Virus record (IMG/VR): IMGVR_UViG_3300020204_000447
Location: 1 to 21,339 of that record
Length of the DNA stretch: 21,339 nt
Source of the DNA: a virus
Strand: one strand, 5' to 3'
The notes beneath the pieces are model-generated. The model saw only the letters and a program-made list of their open reading frames with translations, ran no database searches and was not told the origin of the DNA. Below are positions 14,911-20,689 of the stretch, piece by piece. Made by a program: the position numbers and the translations under genes. The first letter of the stretch is position 1. Each line of letters begins with the position of its first letter.

Positions 14911-15084
14911 CTACTGTTTAGACGCATAATCACTCGCCCACTTCATCGCCTGATCACGAGAGCCTTTGAAATAAACGAACTCATTACCGCTCGTAAAAGC
15001 CACCCAGCGGTCTTTCCAAAAGCGACCCGGCGATGCAAACACATACACCACCGGGTTGCCTCTCTTGTCGGTGAAAGTCCTCAT
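14911..15084 (-). CDS. 57-aa protein of unknown function
   Basis: A short gene starting MRTFTDKRGNPVVYVF and ending DYASKQ. Alternating strands (VVYVF, RWVAFTSG, EFVYFKG) and a final helix look like a small folded domain. The ATG directly follows the TAA of the upstream gene with no SD site, so translation by re-initiation is likely. It is the last gene of the right-hand leftward operon, just before the terminator. Not a recognised family. Confidence 0.7.
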   Translation of the reverse strand: MRTFTDKRGNPVVYVFASPGRFWKDRWVAFTSGNEFVYFKGSRDQAMKWASDYASKQ

Positions 15085-15294
15085 TTAAAACGGAGGATCT
15101 GAGATTTCATCTTTGTCGTCTAGATCCCACCCTCCGGGGGGAACCATGATCGACTCTTCGATGCGGCTCACCTTGTCGAGCATGAGCGCGAGGTCACGTT
15201 CGATGCGAGACACTGCTTGTGCCAGTGCTACGTCATGTCGAGCCGTTGCAGCGAAGGCTTCAGCCTTCAGAAGTTCAAAGTCTGCTTCATTCAT
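15085..15294 (-). CDS. Small coiled-coil protein of unknown function
   Basis: A 69-aa product starting MNEADFELLKAEAFA. Residues about 5-50 form an amphipathic helix with heptad-like spacing (AQAVSRIERDLALMLDKVSR); the tail is Gly/Asp/Pro-rich. The ATG has AGGAG seven bases upstream and overlaps the previous gene by eight bases. Function unknown. Confidence 0.7.
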   Translation of the reverse strand: MNEADFELLKAEAFAATARHDVALAQAVSRIERDLALMLDKVSRIEESIMVPPGGWDLDDKDEISDPPF

Positions 15295-15529
15295 TGATGT
15301 TCTCCTGATGATTTTTGTATTGCTTTTCCAAATGTCTTTTTGCTTCGATCTTTGCGTTCTGATACGCAAAGAATTTGCGAGTGAGATCGTCAGCCAATTG
15401 ACTGACGGTCTTCGCATGTTGCTTGCGAATCAATTCAAACTTGTTGTTCTCTTTTTCCAACGCAACCTTGAGGAACTTGTACTCCAACTCCAACTGTAAA
15501 ACAATCGGGTCACTCACTTGATCTTCCAC
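15287..15529 (-). CDS. Helical protein of unknown function
   Basis: An 80-aa product with a long charged helix (LELEYKFLKVALEKENNKF onwards), coiled-coil-like, ending NHQENINE. GTG 15529 is chosen because GGAGG lies eight bases before it; ATG 15544 in frame is an alternative without a site. The start region overlaps the stop of the 32-aa membrane peptide by 16 bases. Confidence 0.65.
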   Translation of the reverse strand: MEDQVSDPIVLQLELEYKFLKVALEKENNKFELIRKQHAKTVSQLADDLTRKFFAYQNAKIEAKRHLEKQYKNHQENINE

Positions 15530-15612
15530 GTTGCAATCCTCCATGCGACGAACATGAACACCGAGAACACCATCATGCGTGGGAGCATGAACCAAAAGAA
15601 TTCCCAAGTCAT
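15514..15612 (-). CDS. 32-aa membrane peptide
   Basis: A tiny gene (MTWEFFWFMLPRMMVFSV, then FMFVAWRIATWKIK) that is almost entirely one hydrophobic segment with a basic end. GAGGTG lies six bases before the ATG, which overlaps the upstream stop (ATGA), exactly the junction used by its neighbours, so it is probably translated. Such phage peptides can affect the host membrane or act as lysis, exclusion or inhibitor factors; nothing identifies which. Confidence 0.65.
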   Translation of the reverse strand: MTWEFFWFMLPRMMVFSVFMFVAWRIATWKIK

Positions 15613-15830
15613 GACTGCACCTCGACATCTTTTACCTGATAGCACTCAATGAAATCGCGACCGAAGGCGCGTTCAAATCTTGCATTCGCAATTCTCTCCG
15701 CACCTGCCTCGTTGATGCCCTTGGTCACAAACCCAATATGGTCGGGCTTGCCAAAATTTGCCACAGGGTCATGCTCGTGCGGAGCAATTGCGAAAGTGAC
15801 CAGATAAGTTTTGAAGTGTTGGCTGTTCAT
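15609..15830 (-). CDS. Small phage protein of unknown function
   Basis: A 73-aa product (MNSQHFKTYLVTFAIAPHEHD start) with an N-terminal strand, a central segment GFVTKGINEAGAERIANARF and an acidic tail. The pattern looks like a small phage accessory protein; I do not recognise the family. Both ends use ATGA overlaps. Confidence 0.7.
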   Translation of the reverse strand: MNSQHFKTYLVTFAIAPHEHDPVANFGKPDHIGFVTKGINEAGAERIANARFERAFGRDFIECYQVKDVEVQS

Positions 15831-16144
15831 GCTGCGTCCCCTGTGGCTTTGGCGAGGGCGGCTCGGGCGGTGTCTAATACGCTTTCCACCTCATCGCGTG
15901 AGTCTTGATCGTCGCTTGATTCGTCACCGAACAACGGCAACGCCATCGACAACACGTTGACGCAGTTTTGTAGTGCGGTCAGCAACTCGGGGGCGGCGGC
16001 GATCAGTCGAGCGTCTGCCTCGCTCATGGGCGACGGGTCAGCGATAGTGAACCCATCTGCGTCTACGATAGTGCAATAGTTTTCTGGGGCGTCCGGTACA
16101 TTGTCCGACCAGTACCAAGGCGCGGGGGTGTGTTGAGTGGTCAT
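15827..16144 (-). CDS. Phage protein with LIAAAPELL motif, unknown function
   Basis: A 105-aa product. It begins MTTQHTPAPWYWSDN and contains ADARLIAAAPELLTALQNCV, a motif very common in uncharacterised proteins of proteobacterial phages and prophages. The first part should be beta-rich (CTIVDADGFTIADP), the second a helix. The function of this group is not known. GGAGGC sits directly before the ATG, which overlaps the previous TGA. Confidence 0.8.
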   Translation of the reverse strand: MTTQHTPAPWYWSDNVPDAPENYCTIVDADGFTIADPSPMSEADARLIAAAPELLTALQNCVNVLSMALPLFGDESSDDQDSRDEVESVLDTARAALAKATGDAA

Positions 16145-16401
16145 GCTGCCTCCGATATCACAGGTAAGGTGTCTGCCTTGGGATCGGTCGTGAACAACGC
16201 TCCGGCATCGTTGCCCTCGTCGTCGCGACTCGCCCATACCAGATGCCCGTTGTCTAAATGGATCACAACGCTGCGCCCGTACCATCCAAGTTTGTCGGCT
16301 TCCTCTTTGTCGAGGTAACGCACCGCAACGATCCTTCGACCAAGCAGTACTGATGCCGCGACTCTTGACCAATGTTCCTGTGGGTTGTTGATGGTGTTCA
16401 T
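16141..16401 (-). CDS. Small protein of unknown function
   Basis: An 86-aa product starting MNTINNPQEHW. The middle (RIVAVRYLDKEEADKLGW then VVIHLDNGHLVWASRD) looks like a small beta barrel or sheet that could bind a ligand. GGAGGC lies directly before the ATG and the overlap with the upstream stop is ATGA. No family recognised. Confidence 0.75.
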   Translation of the reverse strand: MNTINNPQEHWSRVAASVLLGRRIVAVRYLDKEEADKLGWYGRSVVIHLDNGHLVWASRDDEGNDAGALFTTDPKADTLPVISEAA

Positions 16402-16610
16402 GCTGCCTCCAAAATCTGAATGACCCTGTTCTTGCACCGGGCAACTTCAATTTCAGACAACGCCTTCGACAGGTCTTCTGCAACGGCGGTTGCCTCACTA
16501 AAACCACGCTCGTCGGATGCCGTGACTGCAAGCACAAGGGCGAGGGTCAGCGCATCTTCGGTGGTGTTGAGTTCTGGCAATTTGAGTTTGGTGAAATCTA
16601 TTTTTCTCAT
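16398..16610 (-). CDS. Small protein of unknown function
   Basis: A 70-aa product starting MRKIDFTKLKLPELN. A mainly helical body (ALTLALVLAVTASDERG, EDLSKALSEIE) follows. ATG 16610 is chosen because AGGAG (ACAGGAGA module) lies seven bases upstream; a GTG two codons earlier is too close to that site. Ends EAA, whose codons form the SD site of the next gene. Confidence 0.72.
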   Translation of the reverse strand: MRKIDFTKLKLPELNTTEDALTLALVLAVTASDERGFSEATAVAEDLSKALSEIEVARCKNRVIQILEAA

Positions 16611-16624
16611 AGTCACTCTCCTGT

Positions 16625-16804
16625 TTAAATGCTGATTGTTTTCTGATCGATGATCACGGTCACGCCCATATCCTTAATGTCGAAAAGGTTACGGGCATCA
16701 AAGGTCTTCTGACGCATGAGCGCAGCGAACTTCTGAGCAAGGTCGTTGACCGGATAGAACTTGATGCTGCCGTAGACACTACGCTGTTCCACGATGACGT
16801 TCAT
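16625..16804 (-). CDS. 59-aa protein controlled by the upstream attenuator-like RNA
   Basis: A short gene starting MNVIVEQRSVYGSIKFYPVN and ending VTVIIDQKTISI. Strand-helix-strand layout (IKFYPVN, LAQKFAALMRQKTF, VTVIIDQ) suggests a compact fold; no family recognised. AGGAG (ACAGGAGA module) lies six bases before the ATG. It is separated from the upstream gene by 148 bases, unusual here, and that gap holds the pseudoknot, leader frame and terminator-like hairpin, so its expression is probably conditional. Confidence 0.75.
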   Translation of the reverse strand: MNVIVEQRSVYGSIKFYPVNDLAQKFAALMRQKTFDARNLFDIKDMGVTVIIDQKTISI

Positions 16805-16822
16805 GTCGTTCTCCTGTGTTTT

Positions 16823-16874
16823 AAAAAATGCGTGGGTGGCTTTTAACCTTGGTTCTTACACTAGTCCCCACGCA
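16823..16874 (-). terminator. Terminator-like hairpin in the intercistronic leader
   Basis: On the minus strand TGCGTGGG (16867-16874) pairs perfectly with CCCACGCA (16829-16836) and is followed directly by six T. The 30-base loop is long but contains a small AACC/GGTT hairpin. It lies 19 bases before the start of the 59-aa gene, the usual place of an attenuator. Confidence 0.55.
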
Positions 16875-16893
16875 AACTAGTGATGCAGGACAT
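16861..16893 (-). CDS. Putative leader peptide MSCITSLRGD
   Basis: A 10-codon frame with an ideal SD site (AGGAGG, four bases before ATG). Its start codon is part of a pseudoknot stem, and its last codons run through the 5' arm of the terminator-like hairpin. A ribosome on it would block that hairpin. Too short to be judged by coding statistics; the site and placement are the evidence. Confidence 0.45.
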   Translation of the reverse strand: MSCITSLRGD

Positions 16894-16947
16894 TCAACCT
16901 CCTAGTTAGACGCGATACCCAGAATGTCCAAGCCTCTCTCGCGTCTA
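16888..16947 (-). promoter_or_regulatory. Candidate riboregulator: H-type pseudoknot over the leader start
   Basis: On the minus strand, arms occur in the order A, B, A', B'. A is the 9-base TAGACGCGA (16939-16947), pairing with 16907-16915. B is GGACATTC (16922-16929), pairing with 16888-16895. Both pairings are perfect and interleaved, so they form a pseudoknot. B' contains the ATG of the leader frame, while its AGGAGG lies in the loop. This suits a riboswitch or protein-binding switch; ligand unknown. Confidence 0.55.
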
Positions 16948-16952
16948 CTGTG

Positions 16953-17192
16953 TCAATGTTGCGAAGTATAGTCTTGCAGTTGTGAAGTTGTCAACTCTTC
17001 ACGTTCCAAACTTTCGCTCTCCTCTTCGCATACGGGTTCAAACTCCATGCTTTCGCAGTAGGGACAGACCTCGCCCTCAAAGAGGGTGATCCATTCCCGC
17101 CCGATCCCGTAGTCAATAACTTCGCGTTCGCAGATGAACTCTGGTTCATCAAACTCGCACTCGCAGTTGCTGCACCTGTATTCGTTTTTCAT
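16953..17192 (-). CDS. Small zinc-ribbon-like acidic protein
   Basis: A 79-aa product with two cysteine pairs, C7/C10 (CSNC) and C43/C46 (CPYC), as in zinc ribbons, and a very acidic tail (EPVCEEESESLEREE). Such proteins often bind nucleic acid or partner proteins. ATG 17192 is preferred since it overlaps the upstream TGA (ATGA); the SD site is distant. It is the last gene before the riboregulatory gap. Confidence 0.75.
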   Translation of the reverse strand: MKNEYRCSNCECEFDEPEFICEREVIDYGIGREWITLFEGEVCPYCESMEFEPVCEEESESLEREELTTSQLQDYTSQH

Positions 17193-17413
17193 GCGGCGTT
17201 CTTTCTCCAACCTTTCTTAAACCTGCGATCCCGCGAATAACCCAAAAGTCTCGCAGCCATAAGTACCGGGAAAAGCAATTCACCAGACGTAGCGTTTGCT
17301 GGTGAGAGTCTGATCAGCGTCGGCACATCGCCCACGATCCCGACCAGCACTCCAATTTTGCGGTCACCAGCGTTGCAGACAACCGCTTTGGTTTTTATTT
17401 TTTTTGTATTCAT
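17189..17413 (-). CDS. Small basic protein of unknown function
   Basis: A 74-aa product starting MNTKKIKTKAVVCNAGDRK. A beta-rich first half (KIGVLVGIVGDVPTLIRL) and a basic tail (YSRDRRFKKGWRKNAA) suggest nucleic-acid contact, by inference. GAGGC precedes the ATG, which starts one base after the previous stop. No family recognised. Confidence 0.7.
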   Translation of the reverse strand: MNTKKIKTKAVVCNAGDRKIGVLVGIVGDVPTLIRLSPANATSGELLFPVLMAARLLGYSRDRRFKKGWRKNAA

Positions 17414-17414
17414 C

Positions 17415-17612
17415 TCACGCCTCCTCGATGTCCATCTCGCTATAGTCTGCTACGCCGATGTCGTAGCCCTGTTTGTAAGCAAGACGAATCTCTTCGCTCC
17501 ATGCATCTACGGCGTCTTGGCTCTCCTCGTTGCCGAATGTCCGTCCATCGTAGTATCCGCGAGCGAACCAATACGCTTCTTTTCTGGTTAGGTCGTTATT
17601 CATAGATCTCAT
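17415..17612 (-). CDS. Small phage protein of unknown function
   Basis: A 65-aa product with EAYWFARGYYDGR and RLAYKQGYDIGVADY, a repeated aromatic/Gly pattern often seen in small uncharacterised phage proteins. The two segments look like imperfect internal repeats (ARGYYDG and KQGYDIG). GGAG lies eight bases before the ATG, which overlaps the PAPS-reductase-like stop (ATGA). Confidence 0.75.
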   Translation of the reverse strand: MRSMNNDLTRKEAYWFARGYYDGRTFGNEESQDAVDAWSEEIRLAYKQGYDIGVADYSEMDIEEA

Positions 17613-18340
17613 GATTGCACTCCTTGGGCTACTTCAGCCCAACTAAAATTGCGACCTAAACCTTTGATCGTTTTCAATCCACGCTCACGCGCCAGTTCTT
17701 CCATCTGCAAGGCACGGGCGTAGAGATCGGGATGCCGCTCACGCAGATCGGCAATCTCTTCGCGCTTTGACGCTGGGCAATGGAAGCAAGACGATTTCGC
17801 CGGGATGGGCAACCCTGCCGCAGCGATCTCAGTCTTGCAGCGGTCACGATCCCAGCCCCACTCAATGAGTGGAAACCGATTGCGATAGCCATCAGCAGCC
17901 TTGCCTTCAGCCTTGAACCGTCGAACAGAATCTCGCGGCCCTGCGTCATAGCCCACGCATTGCACAACATCCTGACCACGCGACCATGCAATCTGCGCGG
18001 GAACCCAGTTCTTAATGAACTTGCGTTGCGGATCGATCTTCCAGACGATGCTGCATTGGTGCTGACCATACGCAAGCGCAGGGAGAACACGATTTCTCAT
18101 GCACGATTCCGACAGGCTCTTGTCGTTGCTCTTGGGTCGCGGATTCTTTACGACCGTGACGCAAGGGAATCCAACTTTGTCGAGCCATGCGTTAATGATC
18201 GGAAGGTACGCATACGTCTCTGGCTTCTCGTCGCCCGTGTCTGCGAATAAGATCAGATCGGGACGTTCGCCACGCTGCTGCATTCCGACAAGCATGGCAG
18301 TCGAATCGACTCCCATGCCGTAAGCGACAACTGTAGTCAT
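17609..18340 (-). CDS. PAPS reductase-like PP-loop ATPase
   Basis: A 243-aa enzyme of the PP-loop/PAPS reductase family. The nucleotide-binding loop YGMGVDSTAML is at residues 7-17, followed by LILFADTGDEKPET and, further on, a C-terminal cysteine pair (SSCFHCPASKREE) like those that carry iron-sulfur clusters in DndC and related proteins. In cells this fold reduces PAPS or activates sulfur; phage copies are proposed to act in sulfur transfer, base modification or defence evasion, and which applies here is not shown. GGAG lies eight bases before ATG 18340. It sits two genes after an ArdC-like protein, supporting a counter-defence module. Confidence 0.85.
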   Translation of the reverse strand: MTTVVAYGMGVDSTAMLVGMQQRGERPDLILFADTGDEKPETYAYLPIINAWLDKVGFPCVTVVKNPRPKSNDKSLSESCMRNRVLPALAYGQHQCSIVWKIDPQRKFIKNWVPAQIAWSRGQDVVQCVGYDAGPRDSVRRFKAEGKAADGYRNRFPLIEWGWDRDRCKTEIAAAGLPIPAKSSCFHCPASKREEIADLRERHPDLYARALQMEELARERGLKTIKGLGRNFSWAEVAQGVQS

Positions 18341-18357
18341 GTTATCTCCAAATTGAG

Positions 18358-18426
18358 TTGACGCGATAGCGCGTCTCATAGCGCACCCCACCAGCGGATG
18401 CGCTACAAGCCGAGTTATCAGGCTGC
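18358..18426 (-). repeat. 69-bp repeated hairpin element, copy 1
   Basis: Aligns without gaps with 18851-18919, 61 of 69 identical. On the minus strand it forms TAGCGCATCC/GGGGTGCGCTA-type and GACGCG/CGCGTC hairpins. It lies between the 125-aa gene and the PAPS-reductase-like gene, ending 17 bases before that ATG. Confidence 0.85.
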
Positions 18427-18451
18427 GCTACGCAACTTTTCTCCATTTTAG

Positions 18452-18829
18452 TCAAAGCCATGCGCTTTGCCGCCATGGCTTTTCAAGGATCGCCTGACCG
18501 TGCTGAATCGCTTCGGGCAGCAGTTCGTTGGCAACGTCTGATAGATAAGAGTTGTCACCTTCTGGATAATTAGCCTCAACGCTCCACAACGCGGCAGCGT
18601 TATCTGTCAAACATACCCCGCCGCAATACACCGACAACACAACGCCGACATAAAACCATTCGCCGCGCTGCCATTCGTCAAGATAGAACTCGCCCTCACC
18701 CCCGTCAAAATCGTGAGGGGTGGTGGTTTCGTCTAATTCGATGGTCGCAACGATGGTCAACGGGCCAACGTCTACGCGGCGCGTGTCGCCAACGCAAACG
18801 TAGCGGTCAAAGGGTTTGAAAGTTTGCAT
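18452..18829 (-). CDS. Unknown protein, plasmid/phage accessory type
   Basis: A 125-aa acidic product starting MQTFKPFDRYVCVGD. It has a beta-rich N-terminal half, then WQRGEWFYVGVVLSVYCGG, and a helix with SVEANYPEGDNSYLSDVANELLPEA. That last motif is familiar from uncharacterised proteins of environmental phages and plasmids. ATG 18829 has CAGGG five bases before it. It is flanked on both sides by copies of the 69-bp element. Function unknown. Confidence 0.75.
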   Translation of the reverse strand: MQTFKPFDRYVCVGDTRRVDVGPLTIVATIELDETTTPHDFDGGEGEFYLDEWQRGEWFYVGVVLSVYCGGVCLTDNAAALWSVEANYPEGDNSYLSDVANELLPEAIQHGQAILEKPWRQSAWL

Positions 18830-18850
18830 AAGTACCCTGTAGATAGTTAT

Positions 18851-18919
18851 TCGACGCAATAGCGCGTCCCATAGCGCACCCCATCAGCGGGTGCGCTACA
18901 GGCCGGGTTATCAGGCGGC
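18851..18919 (-). repeat. 69-bp repeated hairpin element, copy 2
   Basis: Contains a perfect 10-bp hairpin (TAGCGCACCC with GGGTGCGCTA) and GACGCG pairing with TGCGTC through one G-U on the minus strand. It includes the stop codon of the ardC-like gene and ends 22 bases before the next ATG. Confidence 0.85.
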
Positions 18920-19786
18920 TTCTTGCATTGCGGTCTGCTCTTTGCCAAGCAAAAATTCAGAAGCAGATCGTGCGAGGCTTGCAGCCTTGAAGATTGCTCG
19001 TTTGTCCTCGAGCAGGACACGCAGCCAGTTGTTCAGATACTGGGCGTGATCAAGTCGAGGGGTACTGCTGATCTGCAACTCCGCGCAGATGAAGGCAGAA
19101 CTCAGTTCCGCGACCAATTCCTCAAAGGCGTAAGCGTTGTCTCCAAAGCGATTCAAGAGTCCACGCTTCAATCGTGAATCGTGACCCGTCCAATGCCCAA
19201 GTTCATGAAAGAGCGTCGAGTAATAGCATTCGGTCGCGCTGCTCGACTTGGTCGCTCTGAAAAGTGACTTAATCGGCATCGTGATGTAGTCGCCTATCGG
19301 CGAGTAACTCGCGCTGCCTTCTGGGCGGTGGCGAATGTCCGCGCCCGTCTTGGCGACCCATGCTTCGACCGCATCCAGATCTTGAACCTCGACCGTGTCG
19401 GTCTGTTCACCGTCGAACTTTCGAGCGAAGTCACCTTCGACTTGCTCAGAGTTGAAAACGGTCGAGTACTTGATCATCGGGAACACCGAAATCTTACCCT
19501 CGGCATCCTGCTTTTTGATCATGTTGAAGTAGGTGACGATATGACCCTTCGCACCTTTTTTGATCTGGCAGTCTTTGCTTGCCCATTGGTGGAACCCTGC
19601 CCAAGCATTGCTCTGGAAGGGAGTGAAATTCAGCATCAAGATGTTCACGCCGCGATAGTTTCTCTGAGTGATAGCGTTGAAGGGACGCAGCGAGGTCTTG
19701 CCCTTGTTGAAAGGGTTGACCCAATTGGCCCCGGCGGTTGTCATCTGTTCGATCACTTGGTTAGTGACCGTCTGATAAATGTCCAT
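18911..19786 (-). CDS. ardC: ArdC-like antirestriction protein (ssDNA-binding plus zincin)
   Basis: A 291-aa ArdC-family protein. The N-terminal half (YQTVTNQVIEQM, then NYRGVNILML and FHQWASKDCQIKKGAKG) is the ssDNA-binding DUF1738 domain. The C-terminal half is a zinc metallopeptidase with HELGH at 194-198 and a downstream EELVAELSSAF that would give the third ligand. Plasmid ArdC proteins protect incoming DNA from restriction, so this is an early counter-defence gene. ATG 19786 is chosen since GAGGTG lies seven bases upstream. Copy 2 of the 69-bp element covers its stop. Confidence 0.93.
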   Translation of the reverse strand: MDIYQTVTNQVIEQMTTAGANWVNPFNKGKTSLRPFNAITQRNYRGVNILMLNFTPFQSNAWAGFHQWASKDCQIKKGAKGHIVTYFNMIKKQDAEGKISVFPMIKYSTVFNSEQVEGDFARKFDGEQTDTVEVQDLDAVEAWVAKTGADIRHRPEGSASYSPIGDYITMPIKSLFRATKSSSATECYYSTLFHELGHWTGHDSRLKRGLLNRFGDNAYAFEELVAELSSAFICAELQISSTPRLDHAQYLNNWLRVLLEDKRAIFKAASLARSASEFLLGKEQTAMQEAA

Positions 19787-19825
19787 GCTTTGCACCTCAG
19801 CCTGTTTGTTTTGTGTTTGGTCTCA

Positions 19826-19879
19826 TCAGGCAGCGCATGACGCTGCGACCGCAATCGGGGTGCGTATTTTCTTTCTCAT
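19826..19879 (-). CDS. 17-aa basic peptide, possible
   Basis: MRKKIRTPIAVAASCAA is read from an ATG with GGGAG seven bases upstream, the same leader as the preceding membrane-protein gene. Basic start then apolar run. It ends in a GCAGCG/CGCTGC hairpin region. It may be a real micro-gene or only the leader of ardC. Confidence 0.4.
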   Translation of the reverse strand: MRKKIRTPIAVAASCAA

Positions 19880-19891
19880 GCGTGTTCTCCC

Positions 19892-20068
19892 TTAGTGACC
19901 TTTCGCGTCAACGACGGCGCTCATGACCGCGCAGAAAGTTGAGGCGAGAAGCCCTGCAAACACCGCTTGACCCCATCCCGCATCAGCAGGGTTGCCTGCG
20001 AACAGAATCAAACCCGTGAGGAACAAATTTAAAATTGATCCAAAAAGCATTGCTGTCGAAAGTTTCAT
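19892..20068 (-). CDS. 58-aa two-helix membrane protein, paralog 2
   Basis: Starts MKLSTAMLFGSILNLFLTG and ends MSAVVDAKGH, with two hydrophobic segments (about 5-23 and 33-50) separated by NPADAGWGQAVF. It is clearly related to the gene just upstream: same length, same MKLS start, FG, ILF, NP, WG-AVF-G and DA-G positions. GGGAG precedes the ATG. A holin-like or membrane-inhibitor role is possible, but the family is unknown. Confidence 0.75.
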   Translation of the reverse strand: MKLSTAMLFGSILNLFLTGLILFAGNPADAGWGQAVFAGLLASTFCAVMSAVVDAKGH

Positions 20069-20079
20069 GCTGTTCTCCC

Positions 20080-20256
20080 TTAAATACCGATTGCGTCAAA
20101 AATTGAACTAAGAACCATGTACAAAACGCTGCTGAAAAAGCCCGTGAAAACCGCCTCCCCCCAGAACTGCTGCTCTGGGTTGACCCCGAAAAGGATCGAC
20201 GCGGAAAGTGCCATCGTGATCAGCGAAGCGCCGAACATTACGTTTGAAAGTTTCAT
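20080..20256 (-). CDS. 58-aa two-helix membrane protein, paralog 1
   Basis: Starts MKLSNVMFGASLITMALSA and ends LSSIFDAIGI. Two hydrophobic segments flank NPEQQFWGEAVFTG, as in its downstream paralog; the pair is a tandem duplication that has diverged strongly. GGAG lies eight bases before the ATG. The gene follows the 35-aa gene by 33 bases. Confidence 0.75.
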   Translation of the reverse strand: MKLSNVMFGASLITMALSASILFGVNPEQQFWGEAVFTGFFSSVLYMVLSSIFDAIGI

Positions 20257-20289
20257 GCGTGTTGCTCCAAAGACTAGGTGAGGGGTGGA

Positions 20290-20397
20290 TCAGCGGCTGC
20301 GACGGGCGGGAACCCATACCGGAACCGCATCGACGGGATGCAGAATCCAACGACCGCGCTTGCTGTTCTTGATCGACTGCTTGAATGACTTGCTCAT
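20290..20397 (-). CDS. 35-aa basic protein
   Basis: MSKSFKQSIKNSKRGRW begins a very basic peptide ending VPVWVPARRSR. GGAG lies eight bases before the ATG. It is the first plausible gene of the operon, directly after the long leader. Its charge suggests RNA, DNA or membrane contact; unknown family. Confidence 0.6.
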   Translation of the reverse strand: MSKSFKQSIKNSKRGRWILHPVDAVPVWVPARRSR

Positions 20398-20689
20398 GGC
20401 TTGCACTCCATTTTGCTGTTTAAACTGTTGTTGACTTCACGCAATGCACTCTGCGAATGCACTCTGCGAAGTCTTGCGAGGTACTCAGTTCGTTGGGCAT
20501 CGTCAGTCTTTCGGGCGGCTGCTGTACTTGCAGGTCATCGCCTTCAACCCTACGGATTCACCGATGCTTTAGGCTGACTCCCCTCGCGGGAGACCGGGCT
20601 GCTTGCGCTCATCCGGCACCAGAACCTCTTACCTTTCGGTGCGCTGTCTGGGGGCGCTTCCGACCGCGTTGCCGCTGCCGATGGAGCGA
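20398..20689 (-). ncRNA. GC-rich structured leader or ncRNA of the accessory operon
   Basis: The 290 bases between the promoter and the first gene have no good gene. Read leftward they can fold: GCACC/GGTGC with an ACC-GAAA-GGT tetraloop near 20610-20640, CTCCC/GGGAG near 20580-20595, CATCG/CGATG, and GACTTC/GAAGTC at its 3' end. It does not match a riboswitch class I know. A cis-regulatory RNA or separate ncRNA is likely but not identified. Confidence 0.4.
20444..20469. repeat. 13-bp perfect tandem repeat
   Basis: ATGCACTCTGCGA occurs twice without gap (20444-20456, 20457-20469), inside the terminal GACTTC/GAAGTC hairpin of the leader. Since 13 is not a multiple of three, it argues against a coding frame here. 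Confidence 0.8.

Noticed and set aside
18342-18446. 34-codon minus-strand frame running through copy 1 of the 69-bp element; copy 2 is open in the same frame with a similar peptide.
   Set aside because: No SD site, and most differences between copies change the amino acid while RNA pairing is kept, which favours RNA over protein.
20420-20500. 26-codon minus-strand frame starting MPNELSTSQDF in the leader.
   Set aside because: Weak SD site, and it contains a 13-bp tandem repeat that shifts frame, so coding selection is unlikely.
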